Positions 1-9,249 are shown, counted from the first letter of the stretch. The stretch: 56,516 bases of DNA from Pokkaliibacter plantistimulans (GCF_003194385.1 NZ_LAPT01000007.1:1-56516), one strand, 5' to 3'. A program made the numbers and translations. The notes: generated from the letters alone by a model not told the origin.

Positions 1-103
1 CAAGAGTAAAATGCAGGCGCTAGGCGCGGCGATGCGCAAGCTGGTACAGATTTGTTTTGGTGTGGTGAAACATCAAAACGAATATTGCCCTCAAGTCGCG
101 TGA
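1..103 (+). mobile_element. 3' end of IS110/IS1111-family transposase (truncated by window edge)
   Basis: Reading from base 2 gives an open frame of 33 codons ending in TGA at 101-103. The peptide contains SKMQALGAAMRKLVQICFGV and ends HQNEYCPQVA, which matches the usual C-terminus of IS110-type (DEDD, site-specific) transposases. The rest of the gene lies before the window. The next roughly 100 bases, up to the stop of the binding-protein gene at 209, hold no gene and probably include the right end of the element. I cannot place the exact IS boundary because IS110 elements lack clear terminal inverted repeats. Confidence 0.75.
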
Positions 104-208
104 TGCGATTTGAGGGCAGTTAGGAGAGATGGTATCTACCGCCAGATAGAGAACAACCAACGTAGGGGTGGTGAACGCAGTGAACCGCACCGGCTTGGCA
201 CCGGAAGC

Positions 209-1249
209 TTAATCCGCTGGCTGCCGCAAGATCTTCAGCTCCCGGTTCCAGCGTTTCAGAAAACTTTGTCGGCGTAGCGGATCGACAAAGGCAAGCAGGG
301 TGGCATCCACCGGAATGGGATAGAGATGATCCCCTACTTCGTCACGCAGACGCTGCGCAGTATAGGGGCCGATCACATCGGGGCGGACGCTGAACAGCGG
401 CGTCTCGCCCGCCATCACAAACTGCCCTTCCTTGCTAAGCAGAAAGTTGACGAAGCGCCGGGCGGCATCCACATGGCGCGCATTGCGATGAATCAGCGCG
501 GTGCGCATCATCACCAGCGAATAGTCGTTGGGCACCTGTACGATGATTTCCGGGTGCCGCTGCGCCCATACCAGCGCATACGACCCGAGCAAGTTATAGC
601 CCAGCCAGTAGCGACCGGCAGTCAGCCCTTCCAGCATGCTGCGCGTAGTGCCGCGAAAATCGGTATTGGCTGCTCCCATGGCGGCGACCAGATCCCACAT
701 GCGCGGGGTGTAGCGGGCATCCTGCTGGAACAGCATATCGCCGATACCACTGGAGTACGGCGAATAGCTGACGACCTTGCCATCCAGCTGCTGACGGTAA
801 TGAGTGAGAATATCCAGCAGGTCGCGATGGGTACTGGGAGGCGGCATGGCCGCTGCCAGCTCCAGCCGGTAGGCAATCACAATCGGTTCGAAGGTGAAGC
901 CAAACACCTCATTGCGCCACTTCGCCCACTGCGGCCACTGCTGTGCCTCCGGCGTGGTCAGCGGCTGAGCCAGACCGTCATTACTGAGGGCAACCTGCCA
1001 GGGCATAGCTGAGCTGATCACCACATCGGGTGGGTCGTCGCTGGCGCGCGCACGCTGCTCAACATCAATAGTGGAACGGTCGCGGTAGTCGATCTGAATA
1101 TCCGCATTGGCCTGCTGAAAGGCGCGCAGTACCGGCTCAAAAATATCCTGATCCAGTGCCGCTTCCACAATCAGGGTGGTGGCTGCCGCAGGAAGCGCTG
1201 TCAGCAGCGCACATGCCATCCATACCCAGCGCCAGTGTCTGCCTGTCAT
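209..1249 (-). CDS. Periplasmic ABC-type solute-binding protein (Fe3+/phosphonate-type fold), third gene of a two-component operon
   Basis: 346 aa. Residues 1-23 form a Sec signal peptide (basic start, hydrophobic stretch, PAAA cleavage region), so the product is expected in the periplasm. The rest looks like family-1 or Fe3+-type extracellular solute-binding proteins: an early LIVEAALDQDIFEPVLRAF segment, a DPPDVVISSAMPWQ strand-turn, and a late AARRFVNFLLSKEGQ segment typical of the C-terminal lobe. Its ATG overlaps the stop of the upstream sensor kinase (1246-1249), so the two are translationally coupled. No permease or ATPase lies in the operon. It therefore probably presents a ligand to the kinase, or serves a transporter encoded elsewhere. 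The ligand cannot be read from the sequence. Confidence 0.8.
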   Translation of the reverse strand: MTGRHWRWVWMACALLTALPAAATTLIVEAALDQDIFEPVLRAFQQANADIQIDYRDRSTIDVEQRARASDDPPDVVISSAMPWQVALSNDGLAQPLTTPEAQQWPQWAKWRNEVFGFTFEPIVIAYRLELAAAMPPPSTHRDLLDILTHYRQQLDGKVVSYSPYSSGIGDMLFQQDARYTPRMWDLVAAMGAANTDFRGTTRSMLEGLTAGRYWLGYNLLGSYALVWAQRHPEIIVQVPNDYSLVMMRTALIHRNARHVDAARRFVNFLLSKEGQFVMAGETPLFSVRPDVIGPYTAQRLRDEVGDHLYPIPVDATLLAFVDPLRRQSFLKRWNRELKILRQPAD

Positions 1250-2649
1250 TGGTCTTCCTCCCCGTGTCCGCTTTCAGCCACGGCCAGCAGCAGGCTGACC
1301 CGCAGGCCGCTGGGCTGACAGTGACTCAACTGCAGCTGGCCATGATGGCGCTCGGCGATGGAGGCGACGATGGCCAGCCCCAGCCCGGAACCACAGGTAT
1401 CCTGCCGCCCGGCCCGCTCGAACGGCCGTATCAGGCTGGCCGGGTCCGGCACCCCGACACCCGGCCCGTTGTCTTCAATGAACAGCTCCAGCTGCTGGTT
1501 CAGGCGACGCAGACCAAGGGTGATCACCGTTCCCGCCGGGGTATAGCGCAGCGCATTGTCGATCAGGTTGTTAATCAGCTCATGCAACGCCCACTCCTCA
1601 CCACAGACCACAAAGGGGCCACTGCCGACAATCTCGACGCCGATATCGTGGTCCCGCGCATCCTGCCGCTCCGCCCACTCCAGCACAGTGGTTTTCAGCA
1701 GCCGGTCGAGCGCAATACGGTCGGTATCGGCCAGATCGACCTGATGACGCAGCCGTGTCAGGTTGAGTAACTGGGTCGCCAGACGGCTGGTCCGGTCAGT
1801 TTCGTCCTGAATAGTCGTCAGTGCCTGTTGCCAGTCACGCGGATCAGGGCTCTTGAGTGACAGCTCGGAAATACTGCGCAACCCGGCCAGCGGGGTTTTC
1901 AGCTGGTGCGAAGCATCGGCAATAAAGCGCAGCAGGCTGTCACGGTGCTGACGCTGACGGCCCAGCAGATGGTTGAGCGTGTCGGTCAGTTCATGCATTT
2001 CTTCCGGTACATCGACCAGCAGCGGCCGGGTATCCTCCAGCTCGCGCTCGCGCAACGCCGAGCGCAGCCGCCGCAGCGGCATCATCCAGGCGCGCATGGC
2101 GAAAATCAGGATCACACCGGCCATCAGCATGGTGGCCAGAATGCGGGTCAGCGTGCGTTCAATCAGCGTGCGGGCCAGCTCATCCCGGCCAATACAGGTG
2201 TGCGCCACCCACACCTGCACTGGCTCCTGTGTGTCCCATCCGGCTGAGCTGACCTCCCGCCCATGCAGGCGAATGGTTTCTCCGTGGTAGGTGGCATCCA
2301 CATACACCGGCGCCTTGCTGACCTCTCGTTTGAGTCTGGCCGTTACAGGCAGTTCGGCGTTACGGGTAATCAGCTGGCCGTCAGCACCGATCAGTTCATA
2401 AAACACCCGCTCCTGCCAGCGCGTGGCCAGCACTTCCAGTGCCGAAGCGGGGATTTCGATCAGCGGCATGCCGTCTGACCACTGCATGGCCTCGGCAATG
2501 GTCAGGCTGGCGGCCTCCAGCTGGCCATCCAGCGCCTGATCGGCAGAGCGGTGGGCACTGCTCCAGGCCTCGATCAGCATCAGGCCACCGAGCATCAGCA
2601 TGATGGCCAGCCACCACAGTGCCAGACTGCGCTTGAGGGAGCGCATCAT
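1246..2649 (-). CDS. Sensor histidine kinase (TctE/QseC type)
   Basis: 467 aa inner-membrane kinase. TM1 lies at about residues 12-30, a periplasmic sensor region at about 31-165 and TM2 at about 166-190, followed by a HAMP-like linker. The dimerisation/phosphoacceptor motif ASHQLKTPLAGL places the phospho-His near residue 248. The ATP-binding domain shows an N box (ELINNLIDNALRYTP), a G1 box (EDNGPG) and a G2 box (GSGLGLAIV). It abuts the response regulator stop (2650) and overlaps the binding-protein start by 4 bp, so all three come from one leftward transcript. The layout resembles TctD-TctE systems that sense organic acids through a binding protein. The actual signal is unknown. Confidence 0.9.
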   Translation of the reverse strand: MMRSLKRSLALWWLAIMLMLGGLMLIEAWSSAHRSADQALDGQLEAASLTIAEAMQWSDGMPLIEIPASALEVLATRWQERVFYELIGADGQLITRNAELPVTARLKREVSKAPVYVDATYHGETIRLHGREVSSAGWDTQEPVQVWVAHTCIGRDELARTLIERTLTRILATMLMAGVILIFAMRAWMMPLRRLRSALRERELEDTRPLLVDVPEEMHELTDTLNHLLGRQRQHRDSLLRFIADASHQLKTPLAGLRSISELSLKSPDPRDWQQALTTIQDETDRTSRLATQLLNLTRLRHQVDLADTDRIALDRLLKTTVLEWAERQDARDHDIGVEIVGSGPFVVCGEEWALHELINNLIDNALRYTPAGTVITLGLRRLNQQLELFIEDNGPGVGVPDPASLIRPFERAGRQDTCGSGLGLAIVASIAERHHGQLQLSHCQPSGLRVSLLLAVAESGHGEEDQ

Positions 2650-3318
2650 CTAGCCACGCGCCTCATCAAGACGGTAGCCGAGGCCACGAATGGTGCGGAT
2701 TTCCACGCCACTGTCGGCCAGCCGCTTGCGCAGGCGGCTGACGTAGACCTCCAGCGCATTGGCTCCCACCGCCTCAAAGCCGAACAGACGTTGTTCCAGG
2801 GTTTCCCGCGGGACAATCCGCCCGGCGTGCAGCAGCAGGGATTCCAGCAGAGTGAGTTCGCGACGCGGCAGCTCGATTGGCAGCTCATCGACATAAGCGG
2901 TGGCGGATTCCACATCCACCCGGATGCGGCCAAAGCGCAGATGGTTGTCGAGGCGTTGCTGACTGCGGCGCAGCAGCGCACGCACCCGGGCCTCCAGCTC
3001 GACCAGTGAAAAGGGTTTGGTCAGGTAGTCATCAGCGCCCAGATCCAGCCCTTTGACCCGGTCTTCCAGACTGTCGCGCGCGGTCAGAATCAGCACCGGC
3101 GTGGCATTTTGCCCACGACGGATGAATTGCAGCACACTGAGGCCGTCGCCATCGGGCAGGCCAAGATCCAGCAGCACCAGATCGAAATGCCCCATTTCCA
3201 GTGCGCGCAGCGCTTCACCTGCCGAGCTGAAGGCATCGACCACATGGCCATGCTGACGCAATGCGGTACCGACGGACTGGGCCAGTAGCGGATCATCTTC
3301 GATCAGAAGTAAATGCAC
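2650..3318 (-). CDS. OmpR-family response regulator
   Basis: About 222 aa with a GTG start at 3318, chosen because the receiver domain begins there (HLLLIEDDPLLAQ) and an AGAGG lies upstream. An in-frame ATG at 3426 would add 36 residues with no family counterpart. The receiver domain has acidic residues D8/D9, phospho-acceptor D51 (VLLDLGLPDGD) and the conserved Lys of LTKPF. The C-terminal winged helix runs from about residue 125 (LPIELPRRELTLLESLL, then VSRLRKRLADSGVEIRTIRG). It is the first gene of the operon with the kinase and the binding protein. DNA targets are unknown, though autoregulation is common in the family. Confidence 0.88.
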   Translation of the reverse strand: MHLLLIEDDPLLAQSVGTALRQHGHVVDAFSSAGEALRALEMGHFDLVLLDLGLPDGDGLSVLQFIRRGQNATPVLILTARDSLEDRVKGLDLGADDYLTKPFSLVELEARVRALLRRSQQRLDNHLRFGRIRVDVESATAYVDELPIELPRRELTLLESLLLHAGRIVPRETLEQRLFGFEAVGANALEVYVSRLRKRLADSGVEIRTIRGLGYRLDEARG

Positions 3319-3585
3319 TTTTTCAGGGACCTCTGGCCGGGTGAAAACAACTGAAACACCCCGCTCAACGTTATTGTTTTTACTGGTGGTGCCTGTACTG
3401 GCAACACCACTACGCCCACACCTCATCCCTGTTTACAGGCAGCGCCTATGGTGTCGCTTCCCTGTGGCGAGGTCAAACCAACACATTGATTCAGCCTGCT
3501 CCCTTATCACCCCTGCTTTACCCCCCGCCAAACTTCGGCTAGCTTGCGCTTTATACGCCCGCTTAGCAGTTAAAAGGCACCGGAT

Positions 3586-4191
3586 ATGGAAAACATCAGG
3601 CACTTCTCGCGCTGGCTCAGCCGTGCCATTGAACAGCGAGACCTCTACACCGAGCAGCATGGCGAACGGGTGGGAGAGCTGGCGATGGCCGTTGGCAAAG
3701 CCTGCGGCCTCAGTAGCCACGACCTGCAAATGCTCAATCTGTCTGCCGCCCTGCACGACGTCGGCAAGATCGGTATTCCCGATCAGGTCTTGCTCAAGCC
3801 CGGCAAGCTGACTGAAGACGAATACGAACAGATGAAACAGCACACGGCCAAGGGGGAATACATCATTCTGGGCTGTGCCGAGTACAGCGACGACATCGAT
3901 GCGGTCAGACAGATCGCCTCGGCAGTGCGTCACCATCATGAATACTTCAATGGCGAGGGCTATCCGGACCGGATCAGTGGCGAAGACATTCCCTATCTGT
4001 CTCGCATCGTCGGCATTGTGGACAGTTTTGATGCCATGGCAACCCGCCGGGTCTATCAGAACCAGCGCCCTGTGCATCTGATCATGTCAGAGCTGGAGAA
4101 AGAGGCCGGCAGCAAGCACGACCCTTACATCCTGCGGGTGTTTTTCGAGATCCTGAACAAAGGGCATTTTCCTTTTACTCCCGTCGCCTGA
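3586..4191 (+). CDS. Stand-alone HD-GYP domain protein (c-di-GMP phosphodiesterase family)
   Basis: 201 aa with no signal peptide or TM. The HD pair is at H57-D58 (LHDVGKIGIPD), the HHE motif at about 117-119 and the signature NGEGYP at 122-127, so the residues that separate HD-GYP from plain HD proteins are present. Family members hydrolyse c-di-GMP to pGpG or GMP through a bi- or trinuclear iron/manganese centre. There is no receiver or PAS domain. The N-terminus starts directly with the helix before the HD core, so regulation would have to come from expression or a partner. It is divergent from the response regulator and shares a 270-bp intergenic region with it. An AAGG ribosome site precedes the ATG. 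Confidence 0.85.
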   Translation: MENIRHFSRWLSRAIEQRDLYTEQHGERVGELAMAVGKACGLSSHDLQMLNLSAALHDVGKIGIPDQVLLKPGKLTEDEYEQMKQHTAKGEYIILGCAEYSDDIDAVRQIASAVRHHHEYFNGEGYPDRISGEDIPYLSRIVGIVDSFDAMATRRVYQNQRPVHLIMSELEKEAGSKHDPYILRVFFEILNKGHFPFTPVA

Positions 4192-4350
4192 GCCGGTTGG
4201 CGGTTCTGATGGCAGAACAGACTTTGCAACGCGCCCACCTGACACCATAGACATCACTCGCAAGGGGGCAACGCCTGCTCCAACCCTGCCCTGATCCTGC
4301 CGTCATAAACCCAATAACAGCCAGACGGCCCTGACTGGAAATGTTCTCTT

Positions 4351-5406
4351 ATGACTTCCCTTACCTCCATTTTGCATACCGAGCTGCCCATTATTCAGGC
4401 ACCGATGGCGGGTGTTTCCACACCTGCGATGGCCGCTGCCGTCAGCAATGCCGGTGCTCTGGGTTCCATCGCCGTTGGTGCATCCAGTGTTGATAAGGCA
4501 CAGGAAATGATTCGCCAGACACGGGCCCTCACCAGTAAACCCTTTAACGTCAATCTGTTCTGCCATCGACCTGCTGTCGCCGACAGCGAGCGGGAGGCCG
4601 CGTGGCTGCAGTTTCTGGCCCCTGTTTTTGCCGAGTTCGATGCCACACCCCCGGCCCAACTGCAGGAGATCTACACCAGTTTTGTCGCCGATCAGGCCAT
4701 GCTGGCCATGTTGCTGGAGGAGCGCCCCGCTATCGTCAGCTTTCACTTCGGCTTGCCCGACAACGCCGCGATTCAGGCATTGAAGCAGGCGGGCATCATC
4801 CTGCTGGCCTGCGCCACGACGCTGGAAGAAGCCCGCCAGATTGAAGCGGCCGGGGTAGATATCGTCGTTGCTCAGGGGGTTGAGGCCGGTGGGCATCGTG
4901 GGGTGTTCACCCCGGAACAGGGTGACCACGGCCTTGGCACACTGGCACTGGTACGCCAGATTGTCAGCCAGACGCAGCTGCCGGTGGTCGCCGCAGGCGG
5001 CATCATGGACGGCCACGGCATCAAGGGCGCGCTGGCACTGGGCGCTCAGGGTGTGCAGATGGGCACCGCCTTCGTACTCTGCCCCGAGTCGTCAGCCAAT
5101 GCAGCATATCGCGCCGCCATGCAGAGTGATCTGGCCTATCAGACCCGCATCACCAGTGCCATTTCCGGCCGCCCGGCGCGCGGCTTGCCCAATCGTTTCT
5201 ATACCCTGGGTGAACAAAGCCCGGTTGCCCTGCCCGACTACCCCAATGCGTACGATGCCGGTAAGGCTCTGCACGCGGCGGCCAGCGCTCAAGGCAGCGC
5301 TGACTTTGCTGCCCAGTGGGCCGGTCAGGGGGCACCGCTTGCACGTGCCCTTCCTGCCGCTGAGCTGGTGGCTATGCTGGCGCAGGAGGCTGCGTTAACG
5401 CGGTAG
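4351..5406 (+). CDS. Nitronate monooxygenase (2-nitropropane dioxygenase family)
   Basis: 351 aa FMN-dependent TIM-barrel enzyme that oxidises alkyl nitronates to carbonyl compounds and nitrite. It starts with [19 protein letters not shown], the usual N-terminal flavin-binding strand. It carries the [11 protein letters not shown] loop that contains the catalytic His of class I enzymes, then [12 protein letters not shown] and [14 protein letters not shown], the phosphate-binding part of the barrel. Length and motif order fit the family. It stands alone on the plus strand, 160 bp after the HD-GYP gene and facing the leftward exporter operon. Physiological role is probably detoxification of propionate-3-nitronate-like compounds. 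Confidence 0.88.
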   Translation: MTSLTSILHTELPIIQAPMAGVSTPAMAAAVSNAGALGSIAVGASSVDKAQEMIRQTRALTSKPFNVNLFCHRPAVADSEREAAWLQFLAPVFAEFDATPPAQLQEIYTSFVADQAMLAMLLEERPAIVSFHFGLPDNAAIQALKQAGIILLACATTLEEARQIEAAGVDIVVAQGVEAGGHRGVFTPEQGDHGLGTLALVRQIVSQTQLPVVAAGGIMDGHGIKGALALGAQGVQMGTAFVLCPESSANAAYRAAMQSDLAYQTRITSAISGRPARGLPNRFYTLGEQSPVALPDYPNAYDAGKALHAAASAQGSADFAAQWAGQGAPLARALPAAELVAMLAQEAALTR

Positions 5407-5465
5407 CTCGTGCCCGGATACGGCTGAACCTGTCCACGATCCGGGCAACGGCCTTTAACAGCCTG

Positions 5466-6578
5466 TTAATCCAGCCGTTTGGAGAAGCGCAGACTGGCAA
5501 CGGCCAGTCCCACCAGCGTAAAGCCCAGTAGCCAGAGCACGTCATAGCCTAAGTTGGCCACCTCGGCGCCACGCAGCACAATGGCCCGCGCCATCCGCAT
5601 AAAGTGGGTCGCGGGCAGTATTTCCGAGATCCACTGCGCCACCTGAGGCATGCCTTCAAAGGGGAACATAAAGCCGGACAACAGGATCGACGGCAGCAGC
5701 ACAAACACCGTCATCTGCATCGCCTGCAGCTGGGTTCTGGCGACGGTGGAAATCACCAGCCCCAGTGTCAGGCTGGCCAGAATGAACAGCAACGCGGCCA
5801 GCGCCAGCGAGTCCAGCCCGCCTCGAATGGGTACCGCAAACAGCCGGTGGCCGACGCCAAGAATGATCCCCACCTGCACAAAACCGACGATCACATAGGG
5901 CACAATCTTGCCCAGCATCAGCTCGAAAGGGCGAATTGGTGTGGTGATCAGAAACTCCATATTGCCCTGCTCACGTTCGCGCACGATGGCCACTGCGGTG
6001 AACAGCACCATGGTCATGGTCAGAATCACCCCCAGCAGCCCCGGCACAATATTCACTACCGAGCGCTGTTCGGGGTTGAAGTACTGCACCACTTCCAGCG
6101 TGGGTACGCCTTCGCTGTGCGGGTTACCCAGCACTTCGTCCATCGGCATCTTGCGCAGCCCCTTGATGGTGGAGGCCACCACGGTATCGGAGCCATCCAC
6201 CAGCCACTGCGCCACCGGCTCGGTCATGTAATGACCTGAGGAATAGCGCACCAGCCGCTCACCAACATCCACGGGGATCACCAATGCTGCCTTGATCTGG
6301 CCATTGGTAATGGCCGTTTCCGCCTGATGCACATTGCTCAGCCGCTCGCTGAAATCCACCACCTGCGTGGCGGTGACCGCCTGAATCAACGCCCGGCTGT
6401 ATGAGGAATCGCTCATGTCCACCACAGCTGCAGGCAGATGGCGCACGTCGGTATTGATGGCGTAGCCAAACAGGATCAGCTGCACCAGCGGAATCATCAC
6501 GATCATGGCAAAGGTCATGCGGTCACGGGACAGCTGGCGCAGCTCCTTGACGATCACCGCCAGCACTCTACTCCACAT
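5466..6578 (-). CDS. ABC-2 type transporter permease (YbhS/YbhR/YhhJ family)
   Basis: 370 aa from the ATG at 6578 (MWSRVLAVIVKELRQLSRD). An ATG at 6635 is open but would lie deep inside the upstream ATPase gene. One TM lies at about residues 22-42, followed by a large periplasmic loop (about 45-170) and five more TM segments to the C-terminus, the standard layout of ABC-2 permeases of drug exporters. The coupling-helix region VREREQGNMEFLITTPIRP is the conserved ABC2 signature. It overlaps the ATPase stop by 11 bp. E. coli has two permeases (YbhS, YbhR). Only one is seen here, so it presumably works as a homodimer. Confidence 0.88.
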   Translation of the reverse strand: MWSRVLAVIVKELRQLSRDRMTFAMIVMIPLVQLILFGYAINTDVRHLPAAVVDMSDSSYSRALIQAVTATQVVDFSERLSNVHQAETAITNGQIKAALVIPVDVGERLVRYSSGHYMTEPVAQWLVDGSDTVVASTIKGLRKMPMDEVLGNPHSEGVPTLEVVQYFNPEQRSVVNIVPGLLGVILTMTMVLFTAVAIVREREQGNMEFLITTPIRPFELMLGKIVPYVIVGFVQVGIILGVGHRLFAVPIRGGLDSLALAALLFILASLTLGLVISTVARTQLQAMQMTVFVLLPSILLSGFMFPFEGMPQVAQWISEILPATHFMRMARAIVLRGAEVANLGYDVLWLLGFTLVGLAVASLRFSKRLD

Positions 6579-7515
6579 GGCTGCTCTCCCGTGGTGCAGG
6601 GTGTGCCCGTGCACCGGTACAGGTGACGAAGACATCTTCCAGACTGGGCCGCACCTCTTCCAGCGTCCGCCCTGCGATCAGCGGCTGCAGCCATTGCACC
6701 GGATCACCCTCATCGTCACGCACCAGCACCCGCAGGCGGCTGCCGATCTGCGCAGCCGACAGCACGGCGGGCTGCTGCGTCAGGCGCTGTTTGAGAGTAC
6801 GCAGATCATCACCGCCCACTTCCACAACGCGCGCGCCCATCTGCGCCATCAGCTGTTTGGGCGAGCCGTCAGCACGTTTGATTCCACGCTCAAGGATGGC
6901 CAGACCATGGCAGCGTTCGGCCTCGTCCATGTAATGGGTCGATACCAGAATGGTGGTGCCCTGAGCGCAGAGGTCAAACAGCCGTTCCCAGAACTCGCGC
7001 CGGTTCTCCGGGTCAACTGCGGAGGTGGGTTCATCCAGAAACAGCAGTTCAGGCTGGTGCAAGGTGGCCGCAGCCAGTGCCAGCCGCTGTTTCTGCCCGC
7101 CGCTCATAGAGCCTGCCAGTTGCTTGTGCTGGCCGGTCAGGTCATAGAGCGTCAGCAGTTCGGCCACCCGCTCCCGCGCCTGACGCCTTGGTACACCATG
7201 AATCTGCGCGACAAAGTTCAGGTTTTCCGTCACCCGCAGGTTTTCATAGAGGGAGAACTTCTGGGTCATATAACCGATGCGACGACGCAGGCGTTCTTCA
7301 TTGCCTGCCAGCGCCTCCCCCAGCACTCTGATAGTGCCTGCCGAGGGTGTCAGCAAACCGGTCAGCATGCGAATGGAGGTGGACTTGCCGCAGCCGTTGG
7401 GGCCGAGAAAGCCGTAGATGGAGCCTTTGGGGATGGCCAGATCAAGGCTGTCTACCGCTTTGTTGCTGCCAAACAGCCGTGTCATGCCCTGAGTTTCGAC
7501 CGCCAGCTCAGTCAT
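6568..7515 (-). CDS. ABC transporter ATP-binding protein (YbhF-like, single half)
   Basis: 315 aa from the ATG at 7515, which overlaps the end of the HlyD gene by 8 bp. An upstream ATG at 7575 would place 20 odd residues before the domain. Walker A is GPNGCGKST, the Q-loop lies near MTQKFSLYE, the signature is SGGQKQRLALA and Walker B is LLFLDEPTSAVDP, with an H-loop in STHYMDEAE. The C-terminal about 90 residues form the extra domain usual for ABC-2 drug exporters. It energises the permease encoded next to it. E. coli YbhF carries two such halves in one chain, while this gene has one. Confidence 0.9.
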   Translation of the reverse strand: MTELAVETQGMTRLFGSNKAVDSLDLAIPKGSIYGFLGPNGCGKSTSIRMLTGLLTPSAGTIRVLGEALAGNEERLRRRIGYMTQKFSLYENLRVTENLNFVAQIHGVPRRQARERVAELLTLYDLTGQHKQLAGSMSGGQKQRLALAAATLHQPELLFLDEPTSAVDPENRREFWERLFDLCAQGTTILVSTHYMDEAERCHGLAILERGIKRADGSPKQLMAQMGARVVEVGGDDLRTLKQRLTQQPAVLSAAQIGSRLRVLVRDDEGDPVQWLQPLIAGRTLEEVRPSLEDVFVTCTGARAHPAPRESSHVE

Positions 7516-8506
7516 GGGGCAGCTCCACTTCCACCGCCAGCCCGGTCGGCAGCTCACTGCCCTGCGGCAGATCAATGTCGGTCAAATACATCAGGCGGGC
7601 ACGGTCGCGCTCGTTCAGCGCATAGAACGGGGTATAGGCAGGCTGGCTGCGGATGGTCCGCACCGTGCCCGTGACGCTCTGGGGAAAGCCTTCGGCATGG
7701 ATGAGCACCTGAGTGCCGGATTTGACCCTGTGCAGATCGCTGGCAGGCAGATACACCCGCACATAGGGGCGGTCCAGCGCCAGCAAACCAATCAGTTGCG
7801 TGCCTGCCGCCACCCGGTCACCCACCCGCCACGGCAGGTTATCGACCACCGCTGCCTGAGCGGCCACCAGCGTCAGATCAGACAGCGCTTTCTGCTCCTG
7901 CTCAAGGGCGGCACGGGCAGCATCCACTTCGGCACTGGCCTGCGCCAGCTGTTCACTGCGTGTGCCGTTGATCAGCTCACGCAGCTTTTCTTCAGCCTCT
8001 CGGGTCGCCGCAGTGGCCTTGTCACGATCAGCCCGCACCTGATCAAGATCGGCCTGCGTAAGCACCTTTTGCCGGTACAGCTGCTGGGTGCGATCAAACC
8101 GGCGCTGCGCCTCGCGCCGGGTGGCTTCGTTGGCTGCCACCTGCGCCTGCGCCTGCGCCAGCTCTTCGCTGCGAGCGCCTTTGGTCAGCTCTGCCAGACT
8201 GGCTTCGACCTGTGCCAGCTGTGCCTGCCGTTGTGCCACCCGGGCCTGCGCGGCACGGTCATCCAGTGTCAGCAGCACGGCACCGGCACTGACCTTGTCA
8301 CCTTCATGCACATTGACCTGAGTAATCAGCTCGCCAGCAGGCGCTATCAACGTCAGGCGATCACGCTCGATGGTGCCATAGATGCCATCCTCCTCTTCGT
8401 TGCAGCCACTCAGCCCCATCACCAATGCCAGTAAAGCCAGCCCCGCCAGCACAGGCTGAGCCGAGACAACCAGAGCAGCACCGCTGCGTCGCCAGATAAC
8501 CATCAT
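7508..8506 (-). CDS. HlyD-family periplasmic adaptor lipoprotein (YbhG-like)
   Basis: 332 aa. The N-terminus carries a hydrophobic segment ending in LSGC at about residues 32-35, a lipobox, so the adaptor is probably lipid-anchored. A biotinyl-lipoyl-like half (LTLIAPAGELITQVNVHEGDKVSAG, shortened here to its key residues PAGE...VHEGDKV) leads into a long Ala/Gln-rich coiled-coil hairpin at about 85-200 and then a second lipoyl half and beta-barrel (NLPWRVGDRVAAGTQLIGLL). It links the inner-membrane ABC pump to an outer-membrane channel such as TolC, encoded elsewhere. It is co-transcribed with the TetR gene upstream (4-bp overlap) and the ATPase downstream (8-bp overlap). Confidence 0.86.
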   Translation of the reverse strand: MMVIWRRSGAALVVSAQPVLAGLALLALVMGLSGCNEEEDGIYGTIERDRLTLIAPAGELITQVNVHEGDKVSAGAVLLTLDDRAAQARVAQRQAQLAQVEASLAELTKGARSEELAQAQAQVAANEATRREAQRRFDRTQQLYRQKVLTQADLDQVRADRDKATAATREAEEKLRELINGTRSEQLAQASAEVDAARAALEQEQKALSDLTLVAAQAAVVDNLPWRVGDRVAAGTQLIGLLALDRPYVRVYLPASDLHRVKSGTQVLIHAEGFPQSVTGTVRTIRSQPAYTPFYALNERDRARLMYLTDIDLPQGSELPTGLAVEVELPHD

Positions 8507-9147
8507 TGCCCCTCCTTTGTATCGTGGGCCAGCACCCCGTCACTGAGCACGGCCAGATGATGAGGAATCAGCCCCTGCAAGCCCTGCTGATCAAGGGTGA
8601 CGCCCAGCTGGCTGACCAGCGCAGGAGGAGCAATCAGGGGGAACACCATCAGGCTGACAAAACTGAGACGGGCCAGCTGGGGGTCGATATCCGCGCGCAG
8701 CCTGCCCGACGCCACCAGCCCCTTCATCAGCCATTGCTGCGACAGGCGCAGTACGTCACTGAAGATCGACAGCAGAATATGATAGGGCTCACTGCCCTGA
8801 TCTTCGTGCAGCACCCGCATCAGCAGTCGCGGCAGGCCGGGATTACTGCCGATGACGGTGTAATAGGTCTGCATCAGCTGGCTGAGATCAGCCGGTGCAT
8901 CCTTACCGGCCAGCTGCTGAAACTGTGCCAGCATCGGCGCCATGGTTTCCCGCACCATCTGTTCAAACAGACCCGGCTTGCCGCCGAAGTAATAGCGGAT
9001 CAATGCCGCATCCACCCCGGCATAGCGGGCCAGCTCACGGGTAGAGACATTCTGATAGTGTTTGGCGGTGAACAGCTGCTGCGCGGCACTGATCAACCGC
9101 GCTCGGGCATCAGAATCCCCACGGGGACGACCGGGATTCTCAGGCAT
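8503..9147 (-). CDS. TetR-family repressor of the exporter operon (CecR/YbiH-like)
   Basis: 214 aa from the ATG at 9147 (MPENPGRPRGDSDARARLI). A start at 9162 is possible but adds only five residues. The helix-turn-helix is residues about 27-57 (STRELARYAGVDAALIRYYF), and the C-terminal all-helical domain should bind the inducer. The gene order TetR-HlyD-ATPase-permease matches E. coli cecR-ybhG-ybhF-ybhS-ybhR, where CecR affects sensitivity to cephalosporins and chloramphenicol. A perfect dyad 19 bp upstream of the start (9166-9181) is a candidate operator, so autorepression of the whole operon is likely. Inducer unknown. Confidence 0.86.
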   Translation of the reverse strand: MPENPGRPRGDSDARARLISAAQQLFTAKHYQNVSTRELARYAGVDAALIRYYFGGKPGLFEQMVRETMAPMLAQFQQLAGKDAPADLSQLMQTYYTVIGSNPGLPRLLMRVLHEDQGSEPYHILLSIFSDVLRLSQQWLMKGLVASGRLRADIDPQLARLSFVSLMVFPLIAPPALVSQLGVTLDQQGLQGLIPHHLAVLSDGVLAHDTKEGQ

Positions 9148-9165
9148 GGGACAACTCCGCATTAA

Positions 9166-9181
9166 TTCATCTACTGATGAA
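9166..9181. promoter_or_regulatory. Candidate TetR operator dyad upstream of the exporter operon
   Basis: TTCATC-tact-GATGAA is a perfect 6-bp inverted repeat with a 4-bp centre, 19 bp before the TetR start codon. Symmetric operators in this position are typical for autoregulated TetR proteins. The assignment rests on position and symmetry only. Confidence 0.45.
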
Positions 9182-9249
9182 GCAATGCTAGTTAATTCCG
9201 CGGCGATGAGTTAGGCGAATAATTCCTCACATTGACCGGGATCGTGGAA

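Noticed and set aside
3341..3811. Plus-strand frame overlapping the HD-GYP start
   Set aside because: It covers the divergent promoter region and the HD-GYP gene in another frame, with no ribosome site or protein-like composition.
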